In this document: piece by piece, positions 15,612 to 24,175 of the stretch | How the letters are laid out: every line of letters begins with the position of its first letter | How positions within the stretch are numbered: position 1 is the first letter of the stretch | From: Streptomyces sp. A2-16 | GTDB taxonomy: Bacteria > Actinomycetota > Actinomycetes > Streptomycetales > Streptomycetaceae | Reading direction: 5' to 3' | NCBI RefSeq assembly: GCF_018128905.1 | Contig: NZ_CP063808.1 | Coordinates: forward strand, 7,998,001 to 8,062,000 | DNA length: 64,000 nucleotides | The notes under the pieces: model-generated | The model's database searches: none | What the model was told of the DNA's origin: nothing | The model's input: only the letters and a program-made list of their open reading frames with translations | Program-made: the position numbers and the translations under genes

Positions 15612-16726
15612 GCGGGGCGTCCTTCCAGGACGGGAACGAGGAGTTCGGCTCGGGCGATGCGGCGGGCGGCGCGGTGCAGCAGCACCGTGGGGGACGCGCC
15701 CTCCCCCGCGGGGACGGCTCGGGCGGTGATGACACCGGCCGGGGTGCCCAGGCGCAGCGTCCCGTCGGCGGTCTGCCGGGCGACGCGGTGGGCGAGGGTG
15801 CCGGGTGTGGCGGCCGCGGTGGCCAGGGCTACGGCCGAGGTGAGGCCGATCGCCGGGTGGGGTGCGTGCATGGAGACCATGCGGACGGCCAGGTCGTACT
15901 CGTCCTGTGGGACGAGGGTGCCATCGGTGGTGCGGTAGGCGACAGGGCGGGCGACCACTCCGACCTTCGGGACGGCGTGGCTGACGGGGTCGCTCTCCTG
16001 GACCAGTCCCATGGCCAGGGCGGCTTGCCGGCGCAGCACGGTGAGGGCGGGCACCGCCGTGGCGAAGTCGGCGAGGGACTCGGTGCCGTCGAGTCCGAAC
16101 GCCTTGGCCTCGAACAGCGCCGCCGGGGCGCCGGCGTCGACCAGGGACGCCTCGACGGTGCCGGTGGGCCCGGTCAGCGTGTCCAGGGCGTGGCCGGTCG
16201 GCAGGGCCCGGCCGGTCGACGTACCGGCGGGGTCCTCGAAGCCGAGGAGCACCGGCACGCCGAGCGCGGCGGTGCCCGGCACCCGGGCCGTCCCGGCGTC
16301 GGGGGCGGTCCGCCCCGGGGTGGGGATGGTGCCGCTGAGCCGGGCTCCGGTGTTGATGTTGAGCATCCGCACCGTGGTCGAGTCCGAGGTGACGGGCACC
16401 AGTTGGTTGTGGACGGCGTACAGGGCCACGGCGGTGGCGCAGTTGCCGCAGTTGCTGGTCCACTCCACCCGCGCGTCGCCGATGCCGACCTGTGCGAAGG
16501 CGTACTCGACGTCGACGTCCGGCTTCGTCGAGGCCCGGACGATCGCCGCCTTGGAGGTGGTGGAGGAGGCACCGCCGACGCCGTCGATCTGGCGGGGGTC
16601 GGCGGCGTTGTAGGCGGCGAGCAGCAGGGTGTCGGCGTCCACGCCGGTCGCCACCACGTCGTGGTGGTCGAAGATCCAGCACTTGCTGGTACCCCCGCGG
16701 ATCATCTCGCCCTGCAGACGCAACAC
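15608..16726 (-). CDS. PrpF family isomerase (methylaconitate/oxalomesaconate type)
   Basis: The 372-residue protein is a PrpF-domain isomerase with a double diaminopimelate-epimerase fold. Family landmarks are the N-terminal MIRGGTSKCWIF, DGVGGASSTTSKAAIV and EWTSNCGNCATAVALYA (the Cys region used in proton transfer). Related enzymes shift double bonds in 2-methylaconitate (PrpF) or 4-oxalomesaconate (GalD, LigU). The GTG start at 16726 has GAGGAG 6 bases upstream. It is the first gene of a two-gene operon with a dicarboxylate carrier. No methylcitrate genes are near, so a role in using an external aconitate-like acid is more likely than propionate metabolism. Confidence 0.88.
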   Translation of the reverse strand: MLRLQGEMIRGGTSKCWIFDHHDVVATGVDADTLLLAAYNAADPRQIDGVGGASSTTSKAAIVRASTKPDVDVEYAFAQVGIGDARVEWTSNCGNCATAVALYAVHNQLVPVTSDSTTVRMLNINTGARLSGTIPTPGRTAPDAGTARVPGTAALGVPVLLGFEDPAGTSTGRALPTGHALDTLTGPTGTVEASLVDAGAPAALFEAKAFGLDGTESLADFATAVPALTVLRRQAALAMGLVQESDPVSHAVPKVGVVARPVAYRTTDGTLVPQDEYDLAVRMVSMHAPHPAIGLTSAVALATAAATPGTLAHRVARQTADGTLRLGTPAGVITARAVPAGEGASPTVLLHRAARRIARAELLVPVLEGRPA

Positions 16727-16858
16727 AACAGACTCCTCGTGGAAACCCCGACGGCACTTCCGTGCGGGCTGCGATCCACAGTGGGCGCGGGCAGCGTGAA
16801 GTACAATCTCGGAAATCTGCATGGGTATTAAGCTGAAGTGAACGCTGGAGGTGGCGAG

Positions 16859-17767
16859 ATGCTCGACGTCCGGCGCATCCTGCTCTTCGCCGAGGTCGCC
16901 CGCCGGGGTTCTGTCACGGCGACCGCGCGCGCCCTCAACTACACGCCGTCAGCGGTGTCGCAGCAGGTCGGGCGCCTGGAGGCGGAGGCAGGACAGCCCC
17001 TCCTGGAGCGTCACGCGCGCGGGGTCACCCTCACCGACGCGGGGCGTGCGCTGGCCGAGCGAGGAGAGCGGATCAAGCGCGAGCTGACGGCCGCGGAGAA
17101 CGAACTCGCCGACTTCGCGGGACTGCGCGCGGGCACGCTGCGCGTCGGAACCTTCCCCACCGTCGGCGCCTCCCTCCTCCCCCGGGCCGTGATCGCCTTC
17201 CGCCGGACGCACCCCGACGTACGGCTGACGGTGCGCAGTTCCCGGATCGCGGGGCTGTGGGCGATGCTGGAGAACCGCGAGATCGAGATGTCCCTGATGT
17301 GGGACTACGACTGGAACCGCATCGACCGCGAGGACATCGTCGTCACCTCGCTCGTCGACGACCCTCCGGCGCTCCTCGTCGGCGCGGACCACCCCCTCGC
17401 CGGCCGCGCTTCGGCCGCCCTCGCCGATTTCGCCGACGACGCCTGGATCACCCGTGCGGAGAACCACCCGGTGGCCGAGGCCCTCGCCCGCAGCTGCCGC
17501 ACGGCCGGTTTCGAGCCGCAGATCGCCTACGAGGCCCACGACTACCAGGAGGCCCAGGCCATGGTCGCCGCCGGTATCGGCGTCGCCCTCGCCCCCACCC
17601 TGGCCCTGGAGGGCATCCGAGGAGGCGTCAGCGTCCTGCCGCTGCTGCCCCCCGCCCCGGTGCGCCGCATCCTCCTCGTCCGCATGAGCGACCACGCCCT
17701 GACCCCGGCCGCCGAGGCCTTCGTGGGCTTCCTGCGGGACAGCGCGGCGGTCGCCGGGGGGCGCTGA
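16859..17767 (+). CDS. LysR family transcriptional regulator
   Basis: The 302-residue regulator begins with the winged helix MLDVRRILLFAEVARRGSVTATARALNYTPSAVSQQVGRLEAE. A linker helix and a LysR substrate-binding domain follow (GTLRVGTFPTVGASLLP; DYQEAQAMVAAGIGVALAPTLAL). The ATG at 16859 has GGAGGTGGCGAG directly upstream. It is divergent from prpF-dctA with a gap of about 130 bases and is the obvious candidate to control that operon in response to an organic acid. Confidence 0.93.
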   Translation: MLDVRRILLFAEVARRGSVTATARALNYTPSAVSQQVGRLEAEAGQPLLERHARGVTLTDAGRALAERGERIKRELTAAENELADFAGLRAGTLRVGTFPTVGASLLPRAVIAFRRTHPDVRLTVRSSRIAGLWAMLENREIEMSLMWDYDWNRIDREDIVVTSLVDDPPALLVGADHPLAGRASAALADFADDAWITRAENHPVAEALARSCRTAGFEPQIAYEAHDYQEAQAMVAAGIGVALAPTLALEGIRGGVSVLPLLPPAPVRRILLVRMSDHALTPAAEAFVGFLRDSAAVAGGR

Positions 17768-18125
17768 CGGTCATGGCGGCGGTCGCCGGGGAACGCTGAC
17801 GGTCGAGGCGGACGGACCCGGTCGGCCTGCGGGAACGGGTCGCATCCTGCCCGGAAGGCATCCTGCACACGGCACCCCGGAGACAGGCCCCAGCCCGCAG
17901 GGCGGCGACCTGGTACGGCCACGGCTCCCGCTCGGCACGCCCGGCCGTACGCTCCAGCCCGTACGCGCCGCACGCCTCCACCGCCGCAGTCCTGGCTGCC
18001 TCTCATCATGTTCGCCCTCGGGGCGTCCGGTCCGCGCCCGCTTGGCGGCGCGGTGCGAGGGGGGCGAAACTGGGGGCAGGACAAGAGCCGCCCGCAGGTG
18101 CAGGCAGGAACACAGGTGATCGTTC
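17768..18125. other. Intergenic gap with a short duplication, no gene seen
   Basis: This 358-base stretch lies between the LysR gene and the amidotransferase. Its start contains an imperfect copy of the LysR gene end (GCGGTCGCCGGGG...CTGACGGTC, at about 17748 and again at about 17778). The rest shows no frame with a ribosome site, no hairpin I would call a terminator and no RNA gene. Confidence 0.5.
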
Positions 18126-18962
18126 ATGTGCCGATGGCTCGCTTATTCGGGAACACCCCTGCTTCTCGACACCATCCTCTACAAACCGGCCCACTCGCTG
18201 ATCGATCAGAGCCTCCACTCCAGACTGGGTGTCGAGACGACGAACGGCGACGGTTTCGGCGTCGGCTGGTACTCGGAGGAGAGCATCGCCACCCCGGCCC
18301 TGTTCACCGACGTCGGCCCCGCCTGGAACAACCGCAACCTGAGGGAGCTAGCGGACCATGTCCGCTCCCCGCTGTTCTTCGCCCACATACGGGCGACGAC
18401 CGGCACGGCGGTGCAGCAGACGAACTGCCACCCGTTCCGGCACGGCCGCTGGATGTGGATGCACAACGGCGCCATCGCGGACTATCACCTCGTACGCCGC
18501 GACCTGTCCCTGCTCGTCGACCCCGCGCTGTACGCCGACATCGAGGGGACGACGGACTCGGAGCTCATGTTCTACCTGGCCCTCACCTTCGGCCTGGACG
18601 AGAACCCGCCGGAGGCGGTGGCCCGGATGGTGGGAGCGGTGGAGCGCAGCGGCCGCGACCACGGTGTGGAGTTCCCTCTGCAGATGACGATCGGCGTGAC
18701 CGACGGCGAACGCGTATGGGCCTTCCGCTATTCGAGCCAGGGCACTTCCCGGTCGCTGTTCTACAGCACCCGCGTGGACACCCTGCGCAAGCTGCACCCC
18801 GATGCGGCCTTCCTGCGGGAGGTGTCCGACGACACCCGGCTCGTCGTCTCCGAACCCCTCGGTGACCTGCCCGGCGCCTGGAACGAGGTACCGGAGAGCA
18901 CGTACGGCGTCATACAGTCCGGAGCCGAGGAGCTGTACCCCTTCGTCCCGGAACCGGCCTGA
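18126..18962 (+). CDS. Class II glutamine amidotransferase (YafJ/EgtC-like)
   Basis: The 278-residue protein starts MCRWLAYSG, so Cys2 becomes the N-terminal nucleophile after Met removal. NGDGFGVGWY, FFAHIRATTGTAVQQTNCHPF and MHNGAI are the glutamine-binding motifs of class II (Ntn) amidotransferases. It has no attached synthetase domain. Stand-alone members include EgtC of ergothioneine synthesis, but no egt genes are near, so the substrate is unknown. It should release ammonia from glutamine or hydrolyse a gamma-glutamyl compound in the cytoplasm. Confidence 0.9.
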   Translation: MCRWLAYSGTPLLLDTILYKPAHSLIDQSLHSRLGVETTNGDGFGVGWYSEESIATPALFTDVGPAWNNRNLRELADHVRSPLFFAHIRATTGTAVQQTNCHPFRHGRWMWMHNGAIADYHLVRRDLSLLVDPALYADIEGTTDSELMFYLALTFGLDENPPEAVARMVGAVERSGRDHGVEFPLQMTIGVTDGERVWAFRYSSQGTSRSLFYSTRVDTLRKLHPDAAFLREVSDDTRLVVSEPLGDLPGAWNEVPESTYGVIQSGAEELYPFVPEPA

Positions 18963-18984
18963 CACATCGACCGTCCGTCTCCCG

Positions 18985-19338
18985 TCAGCCGGTCTTGCCC
19001 CTCCTGGCGCCCGTACCCCTACCGCCGGGCTTGGCGGGCCCGCTCTTCTTCCTCGCTGCCGTGGCCTTCTCCGTGGCGGCGGCCGGTCGGGAGGGTGCTG
19101 TCCGGGCCGGTGCGGTCGACCACTTGAACTCGATCTCCAGCTCGATCTCCCCGTCACCGACCTCGACCTCCACCTCGGTGCGCAGGTCGTCGGGAATCCG
19201 CAGGCTCAACGTGGTTCCGGAGCCGAGTTCCAGTTCGGCCTCCCCGCCGTCCCTCAGCGCGGCCGCGAGCGCTTCCAGCCGATCAGCCGCCTCGATGCGC
19301 GACAGCGAGCTCTTCTGCTCGAACTTGAGATCCTTCAC
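18985..19338 (-). CDS. Amphi-Trp domain-containing protein with basic tail
   Basis: The 117-residue protein opens with the amphi-Trp domain (VKDLKFEQKSSLSRIEAADRLEALAAALRDGG, then alternating EVEVEVGDGEIELEIEFKW). This is a short domain of unknown function seen in archaea and actinobacteria. The last 45 residues are Lys/Arg/Ala/Pro-rich (KATAARKKSGPAKPGGRG), like a histone-H1-type tail, and could bind DNA or RNA. The GTG at 19338 has GGGAGGCACCC before it. No operon partner is evident. Confidence 0.8.
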   Translation of the reverse strand: MKDLKFEQKSSLSRIEAADRLEALAAALRDGGEAELELGSGTTLSLRIPDDLRTEVEVEVGDGEIELEIEFKWSTAPARTAPSRPAAATEKATAARKKSGPAKPGGRGTGARRGKTG

Positions 19339-19444
19339 GGGTGCCTCCCATGCGGGACGAACACGACATAACGCCAATTCTGCGGCAACGCGCGGGATCG
19401 GACATCCCCGCGCTTCCCGCGCCGGTCATGAGCGGGGTTCGGTG

Positions 19445-21013
19445 TCAGGTCCAGGGCGCCACGAGGACGAAGGAGCGGCTGGCCCGGTACGCGGCCGTGT
19501 TCTGGGCGGGGTCGAGCCACAGCTGGAGGTTGTCCCGGTGGCGCAGGTAGCGGCCGGGGTAGTTGTACGACTCCAGGGAGACCGATCCGGCCGTGGAACC
19601 GGAACGGGGACAGAAGGTGGCGTCCTTCCGGAAGAGGGCGGAGGCGTCGTCGGTGTCCAGCCGGAGGCGGAAGGCGTAGTGGCGCAGATACCTGCCCGTG
19701 GCGTCCCTGAGCGAGTAGCAGTGGGGGTCGGCCAGGCCGGGCACGAAGGTGAAGGTGGCCGCCTGACGCGCGGCCTCGGAGCTGGTGGCGCCGACCGGCC
19801 CCAGGATGCCGAGCCGGTCCGACTGGCTCGCGTAGTCACCGGGGTGGTCGACGGACCGCAGGGCATGCCGCCCCGAAACGCGCGGCTCGGCCGTCGTCAC
19901 CGGGGCCGCTTTCGGCTCAGGCGTCGCGGTCGCGGTCAGGGTCGGGGTCGGCGAGTCGGACGTTCGCGGGGACGTCGGCGGGGTCGAGGTGCCCGGCGAC
20001 AGCGGGGCCGCCAGGGCGGGCCGCGGGGCCGGCTCGTGCGATCCCGTGGCGGCGTACCAGGCCACTCCGGCAGCCGCGAGCGTGACGGCAGTCGCGGCTG
20101 CCGCCGCCGCGGGCTTGGCGGCCAGCCGGCCGATCGTCCGCGCCGTACGGCTCGCACCGCCTGCCGTACGGGTGCCTGCGCCGACGCCCGCCCCGGCGGA
20201 TCCCGCCCCCAGCGTCCTGGCCAGCACCAGTCCGGCCAGACCGATGGGCACCGGCACCAGCGCGAGTCCTGCCAGCAGCCCCTCCGCCGGTATCAGGTCG
20301 GACGCGCTCCGCAGGCACTGCGGACAGTCGCGGACATGGCGTGCCAGCCGCTTGCGCCACAGTCCGGACGGCCGCCCGTCCCACGAAGCGAGGACGGCGG
20401 CCAGGTCCGGGCAGCGCGGCGAGGCCGTCACGGCCCGTACGACGGTGCGCGCCGTCTCCAGTCGTTCCTTGACCCGCTGGACCCGGACCGCGGCGTGCTG
20501 CGGTGTGAGGCCGCAGGCCGCGGAGAGCTCGCCGCGGGTCAGTTCACCGGCGCTCTCCATCCACCACAGCGCGAGCATCTCGCGCTCCTCGTCCTCCAGC
20601 CAGCGGGTCGCCTCCACCGCCTCACGCCGCTGGCCCGACAGCGCGAGCCGAAGAATCGCCAGGTCGGCGAAGTCGGGCTGCGGCTCCGCCTCGGCGGCGT
20701 CCTCCAGGGGCTCCGCGGTGAGCCAGGTGCGCCCTGTGCGCCACCGGTCACGGATCTGCCGCACGGTGATGGCGACGAGCCAGGACCGGAACCGCTCCGG
20801 CCGCTCCAGTCCGGGCAGGCCGTCCAGGACCCGCATCATCGTCTCCTGGACCACGTCGTCGACGTCGCCGTGCCCGTTCAGCGCCCGTCCGACGATGTTG
20901 TAGACCAACGGCAGACAGTCCCGTACCAGCTGTTCCGAGGCCTGCCGGTCCCCGGCCCGCGCCGCCACGACGACGGCGACGTCCGGCCGTTCCCGAGTGT
21001 CCCGCGAGCGCAC
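19445..21013 (-). CDS. Sigma-70 factor fused to zinc-finger, membrane anchor and AbfB sugar-binding domain
   Basis: The 522-residue protein is a chain of modules. Residues about 20-95 form sigma region 2 (DVDDVVQETMMRVLDGLPGLERPERFRSWL). Residues about 125-190 form region 4 (LTRGELSAACGLTPQHAAVRVQRVKERL). HVRDCPQC at 226-233 is an anti-sigma-type HxxxCxxC zinc motif. A hydrophobic segment lies at about 301-322, followed by a Pro/Thr-rich stalk and, from about 380, an AbfB (CBM42) beta-trefoil (SVDHPGDYASQSD; ESYNYPGRYLRHRDNLQLWL). It looks like a sigma factor, its anti-sigma and an external arabinose sensor in one polypeptide. Release by proteolysis would be needed for sigma activity; that is inference. 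The GTG start is weakly supported. Confidence 0.85.
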   Translation of the reverse strand: MRSRDTRERPDVAVVVAARAGDRQASEQLVRDCLPLVYNIVGRALNGHGDVDDVVQETMMRVLDGLPGLERPERFRSWLVAITVRQIRDRWRTGRTWLTAEPLEDAAEAEPQPDFADLAILRLALSGQRREAVEATRWLEDEEREMLALWWMESAGELTRGELSAACGLTPQHAAVRVQRVKERLETARTVVRAVTASPRCPDLAAVLASWDGRPSGLWRKRLARHVRDCPQCLRSASDLIPAEGLLAGLALVPVPIGLAGLVLARTLGAGSAGAGVGAGTRTAGGASRTARTIGRLAAKPAAAAAATAVTLAAAGVAWYAATGSHEPAPRPALAAPLSPGTSTPPTSPRTSDSPTPTLTATATPEPKAAPVTTAEPRVSGRHALRSVDHPGDYASQSDRLGILGPVGATSSEAARQAATFTFVPGLADPHCYSLRDATGRYLRHYAFRLRLDTDDASALFRKDATFCPRSGSTAGSVSLESYNYPGRYLRHRDNLQLWLDPAQNTAAYRASRSFVLVAPWT

Positions 21014-21257
21014 CCCGTCCCACCCGTCCCCTCGCCTGCCGATGTGTCGAGGCGACAGTGTGCCAGGAGGTCGACGCGCTCACCGAGCCGGTGCGGGCGC
21101 CTCCTGCTGCCGGACGACGGCCCCCGCCTCCTGCTGCCGGACGAGCGCGCCCACCGCTCCACGAGCGCGCGCGGTTCCCACGACGGCCGCGGCACCGGAG
21201 CGGGCGGGCGGGTGACCCTCACCGACGCCCTGGCCCCCATGCCCCCACCGCCGACCG

Positions 21258-21713
21258 TCAGCCGTTCGCCGCGGCCTTCTTGATCGCTTCGCGGATCCGG
21301 GAGTAGGTACCGCAGCGGCAGACGTTCTCGATGTCGTCGATGTCGGCGTCCGTCGGGTGGGGCGTCTTCTTCAGCAGGGCCACCGCGGCCATGATCTGAC
21401 CCGGCTGGCAGAAGCCGCACTGCGCCACATCGCGCTCGAGCCAGGCCTGCTGCACGGGATGCAGCCTGTCGCCGTCGGCCAGGCCTTCGATCGTGGTGAC
21501 CTCGCGGTCCGCACAGTCCGCGACCCGCACGACACAGGGCTGGATCTCCTCGCCGTCGAGGTGGCTCGTACAGGCACGGCAGACGCCCACGCCGCAGCCG
21601 TACTTGGGTCCCGTGACGTTCAGCATGTCCCGCAGGACCCACAGCAGCGGCATGTCGGACGGGGCCTCGACGGTGACCTGCTTCCCGTTGAGGAGAAAGG
21701 AGTAGGAGGGCAT
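21258..21713 (-). CDS. (2Fe-2S)-binding subunit of a molybdenum hydroxylase (IorA-like)
   Basis: The 151-residue protein carries two [2Fe-2S] sites: a plant-ferredoxin type (YGCGVGVCRACTSHLDG...C) and the C-terminal type (QCGFCQPGQIM ... VCRCGTY). This is the small subunit of xanthine-oxidase-family enzymes such as isoquinoline 1-oxidoreductase. It passes electrons from the molybdenum cofactor to an acceptor. The start is ATG at 21713 with AAGG upstream, 22 bases after the large-subunit stop, so the two are co-transcribed. Confidence 0.93.
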   Translation of the reverse strand: MPSYSFLLNGKQVTVEAPSDMPLLWVLRDMLNVTGPKYGCGVGVCRACTSHLDGEEIQPCVVRVADCADREVTTIEGLADGDRLHPVQQAWLERDVAQCGFCQPGQIMAAVALLKKTPHPTDADIDDIENVCRCGTYSRIREAIKKAAANG

Positions 21714-21735
21714 CGGCACCTTCTCGGAGGTCGGG

Positions 21736-23874
21736 TCAGAAGTTGAGCGGGAAGCGGCGGGGCCTGGAACCGGTCGCCCGGGCATAGGCGTTGGCGACGG
21801 CACCGGCCGCGGCCGGGACGCCGAGTTCGCCCGCCCCTCCCGGTTCCCGCCGGGAGGGCATGATGTGCGCCTCGAAGCGCAACGGGGCGTGCCGCTGGCG
21901 GGCGTAGTGGAAGTCGGCGTAGCTGCTCTCGCGGACGGCGCCCCGGTCGATGTGCAGTCCGGCCCGGAGGACGGTGGAGATGCCGTCGATCGCAGTGCCC
22001 ATGAGCTGGGCCTCAAGTCCGCGCGGGTTGACGGCCGTTCCTACGTCGGCCGCCATCACCACCTTGGTCACCCGAGGGTCTTTCGGGTCGGTGGCGTCGA
22101 TCTCGACCAGGCAGGCCACGCAGGAGCCGTACTCCTCGTGGACGGCGACGCCCTGTGCCCGGCCCGCCGGCAGTTCCCGGCCCCAGTGACCGGCGTCCGC
22201 GACCTTGTCGAGCACGGCTTTGACGGCCTTGTTCCTGAGGGTGGTGCGCCGGAAGGCGATCGGGTCCTTTCCCAGGCTCCTCGCGACCTCGTCGACGACG
22301 ATCTCCTCAGCGGTCCGCATCGTCCCCGAGTCCACCGACCGCCAGGCACCGAGGGGCATCGCCAGTTCGACCGATCCCGAGTCCCCGGACACACGGCCGA
22401 AGTTGTACAGGCCGCTGTCGCTGGGCAGCGGGCCGGAAGCGGGTGCGACGGCCGGCGTCACCGTGATGCCGGTGTTCCCCTGGGCGGACAGGTTCTGCCC
22501 TTCGTACGACTCGCTCACCGAGGCCATCACGTGGGTGAACGCCACCACCCTGCCCCGTGCGTGGCTGGCCCGGATCCGGTGGTGGCTGGCCGGGCGCATC
22601 CGGCCGTGCCGGATGTCGTCGGCGCGGCTCCACATCAGCTTGACCGGCCGGCCCGCCGCCTTCGAGATGAGGGCGGCCTCGATCGCGGCGTCGTGGTTCA
22701 GCCGCCGGCCGAAGGAGCCGCCGCCTCGTACGACGTGGACCTTCACCTTCGAGGCGGGCAGCCCGACCGCGGAGGCGATGCTGTCCCGCGCGTCCATCGG
22801 CGTCTGGGAGGAGAACCAGATCTCGGCGTGGCCCGCACGGACGTCCGCCACCGCGGTCAGCACCTCCATGGGGGCGTGGCCGACGAAGGCGAACTCGAAC
22901 TCGCCCTCCGTCTGCGCCGTTCCGCCCGGCGGGTTGCCGAGCCGGGGGACGGCGGCCCGCAGCCGCGAGCGGATCGCGGCATCGGAGAGCGCCGCGAGCG
23001 GGCCCGGTGCCCAGGTGATCCGCAGGGCGTCCCTCGCCTGGAAGGCGTGGTGGAAGGACTCCGCCACCACGGCGACCCCACCGGCGACCTTGACGACGGC
23101 GTGCACGCCCGGCATCGCGCGTGCGGCCCGGGAGTCGACGGAGACGAGCCTCCCGCCGAGCGTCGGCGGCCGGGCCACCACGGTCGGCTTCGCTCCGGCC
23201 ACCGCCAGGTCCCCGGCGTACCTGGCCTTGCCGGTGACGATGTCCCGGGCGTCGATCCGGGTCGTCGGCCGCCCGATCACCCGGTGCCGGGACGGGGGCT
23301 TGGGCTTGCTCGACACGGCCGGCCGGGTGATCCGGGCGGCGCTCGCGGTGAGCGAACCGAAGGTGGCGGAGCGCCCGTCCGGTGCGATCACCCTCGTGTC
23401 CCGGGTGCGCAGGTACCGCGCGGGAAGGTGCCAGCGTCTGGCAGCCGCGGTCACCAGCTTGGCGCGCGCCAGAGCGGCCAGCTCACGGGCCGGACCGTAG
23501 AGCGAACTCACCGAGCTCGAACCGCCGGTGAACTGGTTGCCCTTGGCCCGGGCGTCCGCGAGCGGGATGTCGACGTCGGCGAGCCGGGCGTCCAGCTCCT
23601 CGGCGATCATCATGGCGACCGCGGTGGTGACGCCCTGGCCGACCTCGACGCGCGGCAGTCGTACGACGACCCTGTTGGCTTCGGTGACTTCGAGGACCAG
23701 CATCTCCTCGTCGGCACCGGTCACCAGGACGTCGGACGGCCGGCGCGGGGCGGCCGCGGTGGGCTCGGCGCCCTCCGCGGGCGCCGCGTCACAGCCGAGC
23801 GGCGCGGCGACGGTCAGCGTGGATGCCGCGAGCGAGTAGACCACGAACTTCCTGCGGGACCACTGACGGGCCAC
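21736..23874 (-). CDS. Molybdopterin-binding large subunit (IorB-like), Tat-exported
   Basis: The 712-residue protein starts with a twin-arginine signal (WSRRKFVVYSLAASTLTVAAPLGCDA); the Cys may be lipidated or a chance residue. The rest is the isoquinoline 1-oxidoreductase beta layout: VEVGQGVTTAVAMMIAEELDA, HVVRGGGSFGRRLNHDAAIEAALISK and a second half ending in GGAGELGVPAAAGAVANAYA (active-site Glu in GxGELGxP). It should hydroxylate an N-heterocycle or oxidise an aldehyde outside the membrane. No FAD subunit or cofactor-insertion gene (XdhC, MobA) is in the window. GAGAGGAG precedes the GTG start. Confidence 0.92.
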   Translation of the reverse strand: MARQWSRRKFVVYSLAASTLTVAAPLGCDAAPAEGAEPTAAAPRRPSDVLVTGADEEMLVLEVTEANRVVVRLPRVEVGQGVTTAVAMMIAEELDARLADVDIPLADARAKGNQFTGGSSSVSSLYGPARELAALARAKLVTAAARRWHLPARYLRTRDTRVIAPDGRSATFGSLTASAARITRPAVSSKPKPPSRHRVIGRPTTRIDARDIVTGKARYAGDLAVAGAKPTVVARPPTLGGRLVSVDSRAARAMPGVHAVVKVAGGVAVVAESFHHAFQARDALRITWAPGPLAALSDAAIRSRLRAAVPRLGNPPGGTAQTEGEFEFAFVGHAPMEVLTAVADVRAGHAEIWFSSQTPMDARDSIASAVGLPASKVKVHVVRGGGSFGRRLNHDAAIEAALISKAAGRPVKLMWSRADDIRHGRMRPASHHRIRASHARGRVVAFTHVMASVSESYEGQNLSAQGNTGITVTPAVAPASGPLPSDSGLYNFGRVSGDSGSVELAMPLGAWRSVDSGTMRTAEEIVVDEVARSLGKDPIAFRRTTLRNKAVKAVLDKVADAGHWGRELPAGRAQGVAVHEEYGSCVACLVEIDATDPKDPRVTKVVMAADVGTAVNPRGLEAQLMGTAIDGISTVLRAGLHIDRGAVRESSYADFHYARQRHAPLRFEAHIMPSRREPGGAGELGVPAAAGAVANAYARATGSRPRRFPLNF

Positions 23875-24120
23875 TGAACGCTCCTCTCCGAGAATCCCGG
23901 CGGTTCGACTGGTATGAGGGAGCAGCGGCCTTCGGGGTTGTCTGCGGGAGCCGAGCTGCCCGGATCGTCTGAGCGGTCAGGCTCCGCCCGCCCGGACACG
24001 GCCTGCGGGACATCGTGAACGCGATCCAGGGGTGGACCTCGCCGGCATTCCGTGGCGGTTGTCCGGTTCCGGGGCTTCACAGGCGGCCGGAGACCCGTTG
24101 TGTCCTCCTGAAGTTGTCGT

Positions 24121-24159
24121 GGGGCGGGGCGAGCGGCGTTGAGCCCCTCGCCCCGCCCC
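24121..24159 (-). terminator. Hairpin terminator after the MFS gene; rest of gap empty
   Basis: A perfect 13-bp stem (24121-24133 with 24147-24159; arm GGGGCGGGGCGAG) encloses a 13-base loop, 17 bases beyond the stop of the MFS gene at 24176 on the reverse strand. The remaining part of the 300-base gap back to the molybdenum hydroxylase start at 23874 shows no gene; it should contain that operon's promoter. Confidence 0.75.
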
Positions 24160-24175
24160 GAGGACAGGTTCTGCG

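Noticed and set aside
21865..23877. A 670-residue forward frame across the molybdenum hydroxylase gene
   Set aside because: The reverse strand carries the motif-complete large subunit with a Tat signal; the forward frame has no recognisable motif.
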